Part shown: positions 11,332-18,690 of the stretch, piece by piece
Position numbering within the stretch: position 1 is the stretch's first letter
Layout: every line of letters starts with the position of its first letter
NCBI RefSeq assembly: GCF_947242115.1
Contig: NC_074714.1
Location: 33,986,323-34,050,322, forward strand
Reading direction: 5' to 3'
Length of the DNA: 64,000 bases
Origin: Biomphalaria glabrata
Taxonomy: Eukaryota > Mollusca > Gastropoda > Planorbidae
Translations under genes and position numbers: made by a program
The notes under the pieces: model-generated
Seen by the model: only the letters and a program-made list of their open reading frames with translations
Told to the model about the DNA's origin: nothing
Database searches by the model: none

Positions 11332-13001
11332 TGTGTACATAATTAATCTTTATTACATTCTGACCCTTTCGGAAGACGTTTATTGTAGACCTCCCGCCCT
11401 TGCTAGCAAGGGGGTCTGGGGGAGTTAGCAGCGCTCCCCCAGCGCGGGGCGAAGCCCCGCCCCCGAGCACTATTTCTGGTATTGAAAGCCAACAAAATGC
11501 ATATTGTGAGGTATCTACAGTGCATTATCTTGCTATTAAAATTTTTTATTTCACAAACCTAATGTGCTATTCTTACTGACTTAGACCCTCTCGCGCCGTT
11601 CGGCGCATTTTCCGGCAAGCTGTTTCCGCAACTCTTATTTTGCGTAATTCATTTTGTCGGTGAACATGTCCCGCAAAACCTCATGCGAAGCTCTGTCACA
11701 ATCTTACTAAGGATTCGACTTCCAGTTCGGCATATGATTTCTTTGATTTAGACCCGATCTCTATGACTGACTCCTAAAATCTGTCGTAGCCATCTTTGTT
11801 GAGCCACATTTAGTGTTTTTCAATTTCGGCAGAAAACTATTCACACTTTATTAATGGAGCCCAAGCCACTGGTAGAAATTTGTAACCTTTCTTGACTACG
11901 CTCTTGGAATTACATGCCTGTATTTCGCTTTAGATTTTTTATCGAAAAGGAAATTTTTTTCGTCAAATCATCTGTTGAGGGGTTTTAAACCAATAAATCT
12001 CTGGAGTTTTTTTGTTGTTTTTTTAATATTCAAAACCCCATTTAGCTACGATCATAGAATTTGGTGACTGTTGTTTGCTTTAAAATAATATTGAAGAGAG
12101 AGGATTTCAACTCTAAACGCTCTTTAGGGGAATTTTAAACTCAAAACCATCTGGAGGGGTTTTAAACTTTAAAGAAAAAGCTATCTGGAGGAGGGGGATT
12201 TAAACTCAAAACCCCTTTGGCTAAGCTCATAGATTTTATAGTGTGTAATTTGCTTTTTTTTATATTAAAGAAGTAGTTTTTAGCTTCAAACCCCAACTGG
12301 AGGGGGGGGGGGTTAAACTCAAAACCCCTTTGGCTACGCTCATAAAATTTTGAGTGTGTAATTTTGTTTTTTTTTATATTGTAGAGGGGGTTTATCGTAA
12401 ATTTGGAAGGCTTTTAAAATCAAAATCTTCCTTAACTGTGCTGTTGGAATTTGGGGATTGTTGTTTGCATTTTTTTTTGTTTTGTTTTATAGATGAGGGG
12501 GATTTAACTGCAAAAACCTCTGGTAGGGAGTTTAAAAATCAAAACCCCCTGTAGGGGGTTTTAAACTCAAAGCCCCCTGGTAGAGGGATTTGTATCTTAA
12601 AACCCCCTGATAGGGGGTTTTAAAATCTCAAAACCCCCTGGTAGAGGGTTTTTAATTCAAAACCCCCTCGGCTGTGCTGTGGTAAGTGATGATTTAGTAT
12701 TAAAGTCTCACCTAAAATAAACAAAATGAAAGCAAAAATCAGTCACTTAAGTCCGCCCCCCCCCCTGCGGGGGGGGGGGATTTCATTTCGGGGGGGGGGT
12801 TGAACCCCAAGAACCCCCCCCCTGGCTACGCCCATGCTCTACTCTTGACGTGACGGTCTCTCCAAGACAATAGTATTAAAAAAAGTGAAACAAACTTTAC
12901 TAACATATTGCGAGAGTTATAAAGTCAAAGGATTAAATTTAAATCAATTAGAGTCTACTTATATGTCTACTCACCTGAGAGTTATACAAAAATGTACTTG
13001 A
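1..13001 (-). CDS. Nuclear-receptor LBD-type gene lacking a DNA-binding domain, paralogue 1 (5' part; continues left of base 1)
   Basis: Split gene on the minus strand, built from splice sites and from alignment to the complete paralogue at 20788-35306. The exons seen are a 5' non-coding exon (12975-~13001), the start exon (10155-10252), 1439-1505, 1028-1203, 531-590 and 238-381, with frames that join cleanly. The product starts MAELQRLLQSNEVFRFEPMK, continues through an Asn/Thr-rich segment containing STITIDNQGHANINTNV, then SEKVLLKQITDTIVGAHLDT, which matches the start of the ligand-binding domain. Exons for helices 3-12 should lie beyond base 1. An in-frame TGA (10239-10241) nine codons before the ATG inside the start exon means no zinc-finger domain precedes it in this transcript. 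Nuclear receptors normally carry a C4 DNA-binding domain; LBD-only members (the NR0B type) act as partner-binding co-regulators. That role here is inference. Confidence 0.75.
238..381 (-). CDS. Paralogue 1 coding exon: start of ligand-binding domain
   Basis: This exon is 144 nt (48 codons, phase 0 at both ends), with acceptor CTGCAG and donor GTAAGG. It encodes IREETSESEKVLLKQITD onward to RIKESNKQ. Only three residues differ from the matching exon of the other paralogue at 31868-32011, and about 95 nt in the middle are identical, including silent positions. It probably covers helix 1 and the following loop of the ligand-binding domain. Confidence 0.85.
531..590 (-). CDS. Paralogue 1 coding exon (SNTTQDANANVSEVPRLLFG)
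   Basis: A 60-nt exon, phase 0 at both ends, with acceptor TTTCACAG and donor GTACGT. It aligns with the 72-nt exon 32249-32320 of the other paralogue: NANVSEVPRLLFG against NANVSDVARLLIG. It belongs to the hinge-like segment before the ligand-binding domain. Confidence 0.75.
1028..1203 (-). CDS. Paralogue 1 coding exon: Asn/Thr-rich conserved segment
   Basis: A 176-nt exon with acceptor ATTGCAG and donor GTAAAC; the first codon is split with the previous exon. It encodes GLLPQNANVNLPR, then a run rich in N and T, then STITIDNQGHANINTNV, and ends in PNPLE. The length is identical to the homologous exon 32788-32963. The STITIDNQGHANINTNV stretch is unchanged between paralogues, which suggests constraint on a segment I cannot match to a known domain. 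Confidence 0.8.
1439..1505 (-). CDS. Paralogue 1 coding exon TFLSGLQQ
   Basis: A 67-nt exon (22 codons plus one base), with acceptor TTAAACCAG and donor GTACGTG. It encodes TFLSGLQQTSIATSPSNLN then ETT. In the other paralogue the same residues (AFLSGLQQTT...) are fused directly to the start exon with no intron between, so the intron 1506-10154 is specific to this copy. Confidence 0.75.
1683..2044 (-). repeat. 3' LTR of the Gmr1-like element
   Basis: A direct repeat nearly identical to 9742-10104. On the plus strand it begins TGTGATGTTGC and ends GGTGTCTAACA. The CTAG just outside it matches the CTAG after the other repeat. Confidence 0.9.
2619..5714 (-). CDS. Pol region of the Gmr1-like element: integrase, reverse transcriptase, RNase H
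   Basis: A long open frame of 1031 codons. In order it shows an HHCC zinc motif (about residues 175-218), an integrase core with the D, D-35-E pattern (SIDLIGPL, LSDQGSQF, ESNGLCERYGG, about 245-345), and an integrase C-terminal part. These are followed by a Ty3/Gypsy reverse transcriptase (DIRLCIDYRKLN, FTKLDLTKGYWQIPL, CYLDDICIF at about 766) and RNase H (TTDASGN at about 916, ending ADLLSRM). The protein is Ty3/Gypsy by its reverse transcriptase but has the Ty1/Copia-like order with integrase first. It belongs to the LTR element and is not a host gene. Confidence 0.92.
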   Translation of the reverse strand: MRYDMLVGNINGVKECSRKELEDWQNKYKNIRQNYENIETQNITSMIITRSMDKQDKKQENTINVISNDEEKETSNVIQIENTDIKEREIENETQNSLETQIFQSEKETIPTFALEQMNDNIIGKIYSRISDKNNNNPMEKFCIENKILFRQTSNDNKKIKQLVLPQKYWKDVLIMTHDNNLAAHRGVKKCYRNLSKQVFWPKMKATINKYINSCDICQKRSNKSLVNKAPIQEMDEPTEPFQKVSIDLIGPLIQTENNNKYILTVIDMFSRYPEAIPLSNTSAENIINAITQKVITRHGIPKIILSDQGSQFKSEQFKKWTKQYNIQHIYSSVYHPESNGLCERYGGSLKRSLTKIIQNNQNKWDHYINYVLFAHRNNIHEATQFSPYEVIHGRKPRDELDVFKENLIDNENKLNNDSETTITTELKEIWTQAYNNNKKYKQSAHENLNKKRQLKTLEVGNNVLILINDLKNKIGKQWKGPFKVIKQINDVNYQIEINGKIKTYHINNLKLYHDREDELIQNIQEEIENTFSEREECLMIITNENHNENDIKEIPVIETKENQTWQKINLNNLTKEKSKDITKIIQEYKEIFSSIPGKTNIIKHDIKVTDTKPIKLKPYRIPLHLQDKVKKEIDNLLESGIIEPSTSPYASPIVIAKKKNGDIRLCIDYRKLNNITEFDPYPMPNIEDILHKLNGAKFFTKLDLTKGYWQIPLTENAKPYTAFVTPYGIFQWNYMSFGLVNAPATFNRMMNMIIGNKENVICYLDDICIFNNSWEEHLVDVKEVFKIIKESGLTIQAEKVEIGLEEIIFLGHKINNNMISPIEDNIKKVLNIEIPTTKRQIKSILGIVNYYRKFIKNLAEIVNPLNDLLKKGKPQKVVCNEECVKAIDRIKDVFSHELILRLPDKDKIFYVTTDASGNAIGGCLMQNYDNLHPILYVSRKLSEAEKKYSVIEREALAVIWVITKLESYLIGRKFILLTDHKPIQYIQQKSMKNSRVYRWFLALQEYKFEVKAISGSVNIVADLLSRMTLK
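5773..7395 (-). CDS. Gag and protease-like region of the Gmr1-like element
   Basis: An open frame of 540 codons starting MATSSYVDLKEVKE. Residues of roughly 40-110 are a charged E/K/R/Q-rich coiled-coil-like stretch. A Gag-like core follows, then an Arg/Asn/Ser-rich basic part holding one CCHC knuckle, CFKCQGKGHIAANC. Downstream IRDSGCNTLAVK resembles a retroviral-type aspartic protease active site (D-S-G). Its position upstream of the integrase region, inside the LTRs, fixes its identity. Confidence 0.85.
   Translation of the reverse strand: MATSSYVDLKEVKETAMQDGKAMELKGKDLAAYVQQVVKEETERQRQEIERQKEEKRQEIERQERIRKEEYEKQKEDQDRQDKEREKIREHEAKMEKMRLDAAQARAQTELGNNTNNSNNYTTQRDNPNSQTWLKRKIQSFDEQKDDIGDFLKRYEAKMSTFNMPEEEWSEILIDFVHGQALTICQNHDHHIDDSYQVLKRELLNAYGHNATTFRKKYFDNIPSLGIEPQTTINMEKDFFNKWVKLEKVTNSYEGLKNFILVDNFVNKCDPQLQSFIRERNPKTIDEITEIMRVYKNAYPNKPFSDRDKSKVDLIGYTKENVDRSRNRNRSNSGNRKYSEITCFKCQGKGHIAANCRRGNSRPGSRNRYNEQNNSRYRSRDRNDRGNYRNRSYSREYKNKGTDRVYFMEGNRNNFAVYPGFVDRIPVELIRDSGCNTLAVKTKFVKPHWYKGFTRKVELADGTVREFKAIRVYIETPFFTGYCDGIAIPEMRYDMLVGNINGVKECSRKELEDWQNKYKNIRQNYENIETQNITSMIITR
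7396..9741 (-). other. Long leader region of the Gmr1-like element
   Basis: About 2.3 kb between the 5' LTR and the Gag start, with no convincing protein. At about 8720-8890 a unit of roughly 50-56 bp containing TTGACGATGACTTG is repeated about four times; short open frames there are by-products of the repeat. The part nearest Gag (7400-8160) is very AT-rich with many AGATCTAG-like words. Confidence 0.6.
9742..10104 (-). repeat. 5' LTR of the Gmr1-like element
   Basis: The partner of 1683-2044, identical but for about one base, followed by CTAG (10105-10108), which duplicates the CTAG before 1683. Transcription on the minus strand would begin here. Confidence 0.9.
10155..10252 (-). CDS. Paralogue 1 start exon (MAELQRLLQSNEVFRFEPMK)
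   Basis: The acceptor CATTTTAG lies at 10253 onward, the ATG at 10214-10212, and the donor GTGAGT follows codon 20. The 38 nt before the ATG are 5' UTR and contain an in-frame TGA (10239-10241), so this ATG is the true start of this splice form. The 20 residues are identical to the start of the paralogue at 33517. Confidence 0.85.
10795..11165. repeat. AT-rich tandem repeat (about 27-28 bp unit)
   Basis: Imperfect repeats of words such as ATTCTATAAACTACTTCTAT, about a dozen copies, in intron 1 of paralogue 1. The repeats end where the CATGGGCGTAGCC element is inserted. Confidence 0.75.
11192..12836 (+). mobile_element. Non-autonomous DNA transposon, CATGGGCGTAGCC family, copy 1
   Basis: A 1,645-bp element with terminal inverted repeats CATGGGCGTAGCCAGG / CCTGGCTACGCCCATG and a perfect 8-bp target duplication CTCTACTC (11184-11191 and 12837-12844). 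It contains an AT then GT microsatellite (about 11275-11330), a C/G-rich block near each end, and a 3' half of loosely repeated units of about 100 bp. These units carry GGCTACGCTCAT-like words that resemble the terminal repeat, each followed by AAACCCC runs. No transposase is encoded. The 8-bp duplication fits hAT-like transposition, though the family assignment is not proven. The copy at 37700-39394 is the same element in reverse orientation. Confidence 0.88.
12975..13001 (-). other. Paralogue 1 first (non-coding) exon
   Basis: The donor TCTCAG|GTGAGTAG lies at 12975/12974. The upstream end is placed about 30 bp below the TATATATA at 13023-13031, so it is approximate. Layout and spacing match the first exon of the other paralogue (donor at 35281, TATA at 35330-35336). 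Confidence 0.55.
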
Positions 13002-13022
13002 GTTTCACACCAAACTAATTTG

Positions 13023-13160
13023 ATATATATACACAAAAATAAATCAGGCTAGTCCATTTAAGGCGGCCAAAGGGGTGTGCAGAATGTCATGAAATCCCTT
13101 CGATGGGCGGGACAAAGATTGTTCTTGTCTTCAAAGTCGGTGAGAGTCAAGATGAATTAA
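13023..13160 (-). promoter_or_regulatory. Core and proximal promoter of paralogue 1
   Basis: A TATATATA box (13023-13031) is preceded, in transcription direction, by a block (13046-13157) aligned with 35352-35468 of the other paralogue. Shared minus-strand words include GGCCGCCTTAAATGGACT (GACCGGCTTAAATAGACT in the other copy), a GC-box-like CCCGCC, and TCTCACCGACTT. The flanking introns do not align, so the block is probably kept by selection. Confidence 0.65.
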
Positions 13161-13637
13161 GCCTATACCCCATGACTTGTATGTGATATTTGAGGCACGG
13201 CGGTGTCATTCTAAGGTGCCGTGGCTTCAAGTTGATTTATTTTTATCCTTAACGCTTTAGGAAAAAATCTTCAAAAACATGTTGGTCAACCCTTGCCTGA
13301 TATATTTGTTTGAACTTACCCAGGGCCAGATGTCTGCATATCTTGCTTGACCCCCTTCCCCTTATCATAATAAATATGCAGCTCAAATGTCTTTTTACGA
13401 TTTACCCTTTATTCTAAAAAGTATTGAGTACACTTTCCAGCCGAATTCTGGTTAAAGGAATTCGAATGTCAATAGAAAAAAAAACGCATGTGTTGACTGA
13501 TATTTAACTTGACCGAAAAATGCGAATAAATAATTAGTTCTGAATTCAATAAATGTAAAGACTGAAATATTTACTTCACAAATTTAAAACAGCCATTCAA
13601 TTTGTATCAAAGAGTTGAAGTAACTGAGTAAGGTAGA
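13161..13637. other. Intergenic, no gene seen
   Basis: Upstream flank of paralogue 1. AT-rich sequence with no coherent open frame or repeat that I recognise. Confidence 0.5.
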
Positions 13638-13860
13638 TCATAATAATACTAATCTTTATTATTTATAAGAAATGTGTCTTACAATCTGTGCATTACACCA
13701 AACAAAACAGTATAACTTTAGGAAAACCAAAATATACATTCGCATTAAACTCACGCACAATTTACACGTGAAATGTTTATACCAGATAGTTGAATTGTAT
13801 TGAATGACTTGGTGGCCAGGGGAAGAAAAGTATAAATAGAAAAAAACTAGACTATTCGCT
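13638..13860 (-). mobile_element. LINE 3'-end fragment (Rex/CR1-like family)
   Basis: The minus strand contains the 3' end of the LINE family also seen at 44290-45890. The shared sequences correspond to the last coding residues (a SFVPLAI-like stretch) and a 3' tail with an AATAAAGATT-like word. It is 5' truncated to about 220 bp. Confidence 0.55.
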
Positions 13861-14585
13861 AAGTACAGATAGGACTTAGTGACACTATACTACTTGATAA
13901 GAATTAATAGAGTTTAGACCAGAGGAAGGAAAACACTTAATTTAAACCTCTATACTCTATACTCAAACATAAACAATGATTTGAGAGTAAATCTTGAAGT
14001 AAAATCAAGAGCATGTGACCCTTAGCTTTTAATATCCCAATTTTAGACTTTATTTTTGCCACCTATGAAATGAAGTAACACATTTTTATTTCATTTCTAT
14101 AGAATTGGCTGAAAATAGTTAAAAGAAAAAAAATTGTTTGTTATTACGTGAGAAATTCATTTCAGTTAATAAGCCACTTATAGAACCATTCTGTCGACAA
14201 CTGGTGTCTTTTCCTTAAGCTCTGGATAATTTCCTTCATGAATTCACGTGAAGATGCACATGCCAAGAAGAACAATCCCCTAAAATATTGAAGTCTATAT
14301 CATTCGACTGACTCATTGCAACATTTCCTTCATCTTGGTTAGAGTTTCTTTTACAGTCAACATCTGACATTACATCATCGTCTTTAGACATTTCAATTGT
14401 CACTTAGTTACTTTTCGATTCTGAGAAATTTACATTATTAGCATATGAGATTTGTGTTATATGTTATGCCTGAAGAATGTCATTTGATAAACTGTGATTA
14501 TTGGTTGGCATCCTTGTATTACGACGCTAGCTAGTAGCTACTACTTCATTAATTTCTATAAAATTGATTCGATAAGCTTTCATGG
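13861..14585. other. Intergenic, no gene seen
   Basis: AT-rich sequence without a supported open frame, repeat or transposon end. Confidence 0.45.
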
Positions 14586-15193
14586 GAAGACCACCTTGGA
14601 ACTCTGACAAAGAAAACAGCCCAGCGACTCTTTTTTCTATACAAGCTCAACAGTTTTAAATTAAATAAGAAGATCCTTGAGACATTTTACGGCGCGACTG
14701 TACAAAATCTGCTAACATACGGAATAAGTTGTTGGCAAGGCAACGCCTCATCTAAACTGTTGCAACGTCTAGAAAACATCATTAAAAAAGCATCAAAAAT
14801 TACACTCACAACATTACCACATTTAAAGGAACTTTTTGAACAAACGTGCCTAAGAAAAATCGAAAAAATCTTGGAAGACAACGGCCACCCGCTCCATCAG
14901 AACTACGCCAGGTCGTCGCGAAGTGGGCGACTGCTGTCAATCAAAACAAGAACGGAGCGGTACAAAAACTCGTTCGTACCTCACTCGGTCAGACTCTATC
15001 ACCGCCACTCATTGATCAGGGAACATGAAATGCACCAAGATACCTGTGTGTAGTCGCTGAATGAACTCTTTATGTTGTCTGTTGTATTTATGTGTATTTT
15101 TCTGTTGTGTTGTCTTTATATGAGAAACGAGTCCTTGTAATCACAACAAATTTCCGTAAGGATCAATAAAGCAGTCTTAGTCTTAGTCTTAAA
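14586..15193 (+). mobile_element. 5'-truncated LINE (Rex/CR1-like), C-terminal coding part and 3' end
   Basis: The plus strand encodes residues typical of the C-terminus of this LINE type: TAQRLFFLYKL, LNKKILETFYGATVQNLLTY, GNASSKLLQRLENIIKKASK, and RTERYKNSFVPHSVRLYH. A stop and a short 3' UTR follow, ending in GTCTTAGTCTTAGTCTT (about 15175-15193), a short tandem tail as such elements often carry. It appears 5' truncated. Confidence 0.75.
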
Positions 15194-16098
15194 AATATTT
15201 CTTAAATTAAAGCAATGTTCATGCAGCTGGTATACAGCTGAAAGTAACCTTTCACGTTTTGTTTGTAATATAAAGTATGATGTAATATTTTGGACATTTT
15301 GATAGAATTTATTAAAAAATGTAAATATGTTTAGCCGAAACTTAAAACAAAATGGACATAGATATAGTTATTAATTGGGAATAATATGTTGCAATATTTA
15401 GCCACTGCACTAACACTTACTTTTTTTTTTTAAATTGTTAGTTATTGAAAATTTGCATTTGTTCAGACCGCTCCCCCCTAGTGACGCCACTGATTTTGCG
15501 CATTGTCTTGTAATTCTAGATCTAAATGTTTATCCTTGGACTATTAAACGGTGTAGTAGATCTAGACATTCACTTTCTCGGGAAAAAGGGAGAATGGGAA
15601 GGGGTTAAAAAAAATGTGTTTAAATCTAAAACATTCATTTCATTTCCTATGTGGAAACTATGAGTTCAAAGGCTGCATATAGGAGGTATTGTTGTGTTTT
15701 TTTTTAAAGTATTTTAAATGTGTAGTCCTAACAATTGTATGAACTTAGAATTCAATCGAAATGTATTTCAACGCAAAGCCTTCAGAGGTAGAAAACAAAT
15801 GAAGAAAAGAAAAAAGAAGAAACTTGTTTTCGGATGAAACAAACAAATCAATTGAAAACTTACGACTACAGTCACTAGAGTTTATCTCTCCACTTGTCGG
15901 GGATTCTTCGAGCCATTATAATCTTTGCTCTAACAAATAATATCGTTCGAAAAGTATTTTTTTAATTAAAATTCTTTGACAAGTCAAAATTGGAACCATG
16001 ATACCCAATTGCCAAAAGTAAAAGCTGCAGCATATGTCCTTCACCTTCATTCGCACCGACATCTGCTACATTGATGAGACGCCACAAGACTCTGAATT
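15194..16098. other. Intergenic; possible transposon end only
   Basis: No gene seen. At about 15471-15492 a CCCCCTAGTGACGCCACTG word resembles the terminal repeat of common DNA transposons, but no partner end was found. Confidence 0.35.
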
Positions 16099-16106
16099 GA
16101 CTAGGT

Positions 16107-17862
16107 CAGGGGTTCTCAACATATGGATTGCGACCTCTTTGAGGCTCGAATGACAATTTACCGGGTATCACCTAAGAACACTTTTTTTTAACTTGACATC
16201 GTACAAAGTTCTCCTTTTGGAAGTTATCTTTTCTTTTGTTTTTCAAGGATAGACAATCCAATCTGTATAATTTCAAACATTTTGATTGTCGCAGCATATA
16301 CATTTTTAACAGTTTAAACTGATGTTTTAATTAATTAATTTGTGCATAACGTAACGTTGCGGAATAGAAGATATCATTTCTATGGCACTGTCTTGACGAA
16401 ATTAAAAAAGCCATTTTGTTTATAGTTAATAACAATAGGTTCTCGTTTAATAGTCCCTATTATTAAAATGATATGTTTTAATTGTATATGTATAGATGCA
16501 TAACATACCAGAGACCATAACTATAAATTATTATTGTGACTTGTTTTCGTTATGGTCTGACTTCCATAGTAAATGCAGAGATGGAAACATTTCGGTGCGT
16601 CATTTGTAAGGAAGTTCTACAAACAGAAACCATGTAGCCTACATAACTGCAACTTAACATCCTCGCTTTGTCGGCATGGATACCGTGTCACGTTCGGTAC
16701 ATAATAAGCCATCAAAATGTATCGAAACTTACTCTATGATTCATGGAGGAATATGAGAAACGAAGAGACAAAGCCACAAGAAGGACAAGAAGCTATGACA
16801 AATGTCACTACAAGGATCAAAAGCATTTTAGTCCTACACGTGGCCAATCGTTAGTGTTCTCTATGATGAAAATACCATTGAACTTGACCAACAGATAGAA
16901 TGGTAGTTTCTCTGAAAGAACATTTTGTGAATGCTTATGGACAAATGTCCTCCTCATTTCCAAACGTACCAGAACTAGACTTGCCTAAAGTCCACTCACA
17001 GTCAAAGATGATGCAGAACGAGTTTCTAGAACTCATTACTAGCGATAGAGCCAAAATGATTTATCTTTAATGTCAGTTACGCCAATCTGGATAAAGTGTT
17101 TGCTGTGATTTTGTAAAGGTTAGCGTTAGGGTCCCATTGATTCCTAATTAGGTGAAACAGAAAGAAAGAATGTCAGACTGTCGCAACAATTGCAGTGATG
17201 TAGTTTACTCTAACTCTGATCACTATCCGTGCTCCATCATGCTTCTCAAATTGTGTCATAAATATGGAACATGTATATGGCGAATACCGAAACTAAAAGT
17301 TAATAAATGACCGTCATGTAGATATGTCTTCTTCGTTCTCATGTTTGTTTTGTTGGAGCGTAGCTTCTTCTTCGTTCTAGATATTTCATTTATTGGACTT
17401 TAATTATATGGTGAAATATCTATTTCAAGAATCTACGGCTGTTACATATTGGTTTGTTATTAAACATAACACTTAGGAAATACATATCAGATATTCACAT
17501 GTGGATTACGTTTTTATACCAGAAGGAAAAACAAAGTTACTTAACTCTTTCTCTCCGTAATTATTTTCCTCGTTTCGATAGTATTATTCGCTTTGCTCAT
17601 TTGTATCTCACTATCCTGTTATGATTAAAAACTTCAATAACGTTTTTGTTTGTTATCAGAAAATGTTATATTTGGTATTGTATTAAAGTTTATAAATCCA
17701 AAGCTCCATTTAGTTTATTGGGGGTCAAATCAACGTTGGCATTGTCAATTAGGAGAGAAAGAGTTAAAGCTTATAAACGAAAAAGATTATACTGTTGGGG
17801 GTCGCCGAATAGTAGGGAACAGTACAAAGAGGTCGCCGAGCTAAAAAAGTTGAGAACCGCTG
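16107..17862 (+). mobile_element. Decayed hAT transposon (ZBED-type transposase remnant)
   Basis: The termini CAGGGGTTCTCAAC and TTGAGAACCGCTG form imperfect inverted repeats of the hAT type. The flanking 8-mers (GACTAGGT / AACTAGAC) match at five of eight positions, as in an old duplication. Inside, a plus-strand stretch near 16578 reads METFRCVICKEVLQTET, like the N-terminal zinc motif of hAT transposases related to ZBED5 or EPM2AIP1. Further on, MMQNEFLELITSDRAK is another recognisable scrap. Stops and gaps throughout show it is dead. Confidence 0.6.
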
Positions 17863-17927
17863 AACTAGACAGTTCATAAGTTCATTCCATTTCTCTCCTG
17901 TATTCATCATGTTTCATATTGTTTAAA

Positions 17928-18638
17928 TGACAGCTCCATCCATTGTGCTTTACAGTTACAACTCCATCCATTGTGCTTTACAGTTACAGTTACAGCTCCA
18001 TCCATTGTGCTTTACAGTTACAGCTCCATCCATTGTGCTTTACAGTTACAGCTCCATCCATTGTGCTTTACAGTTACAGCTCCATCCATTGTGCTTTACA
18101 GTTACAGCTCCATCCATTGTGCTTTACAGTTACAGCTCCATCCATTGTGCTTTACAGTTACAGCTCCATCCATTGTGCTTTACAGTTACAGCTCCATCCA
18201 TTGTGCTTTACAATTACAGCTCCATCCATTGTGCTTTACTGTTACAGCTCCATCCATTGTGCTTTACTGTTACAGCTCCATCCATTGTGCTTTACTGTTA
18301 CAGCTCCATCCATTGTGCTTTACAGTTACAGCTCCATCCATTGTGCTTTACAGTTACAGCTCCATCCATTGTGCTTTACAGTTACAGCTCCATCAATTGT
18401 GCTTTACAGTTACAGCTCCATCCATTGTGCTTTACAATTACAGCTCCATCCATTGTGCTTTACTGTTACAGCTCCATCCATTGTGCTTTACAGTTACAGC
18501 TCCATCCATTGTGCTTTACAGTTACAGCTCCATCCATTGTGCTTTACAGTTACAGCTCCATCCATTGTGCTTTACAGTTACAGCTCCACCCATTGTGCTT
18601 TACAGTTACAGCTCCATCCATTGTGCTTTACAGTTACA
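17928..18638 (+). repeat. 28-bp minisatellite, about 25 copies
   Basis: Unit ACAGCTCCATCCATTGTGCT plus 8 more bases, nearly perfect. Because 28 is not a multiple of 3 and the unit has no stop in any frame, all three plus frames stay open for about 250 codons with the same periodic peptide. I do not regard these as genes. Confidence 0.95.
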
Positions 18639-18647
18639 GGAACCGTC

Positions 18648-18690
18648 TATTGGACGGCTGCCTGGTCGTGCGGTATTCGCAATGTATCAT
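18648..18690 (+). repeat. SINE 5' fragment
   Basis: GGCTGCCTGGTCGTGCGGT is the A-box region of the tRNA-derived SINE seen in full at 55286-55462. Only about 40 bp is present, directly after the 28-bp array. Confidence 0.5.

Noticed and set aside
15471-15492. Terminal repeat of a DNA transposon (CCCCCTAGTGACGCCACTG)
   Set aside because: Only one end seen; no partner or duplicated target found within a few kilobases.
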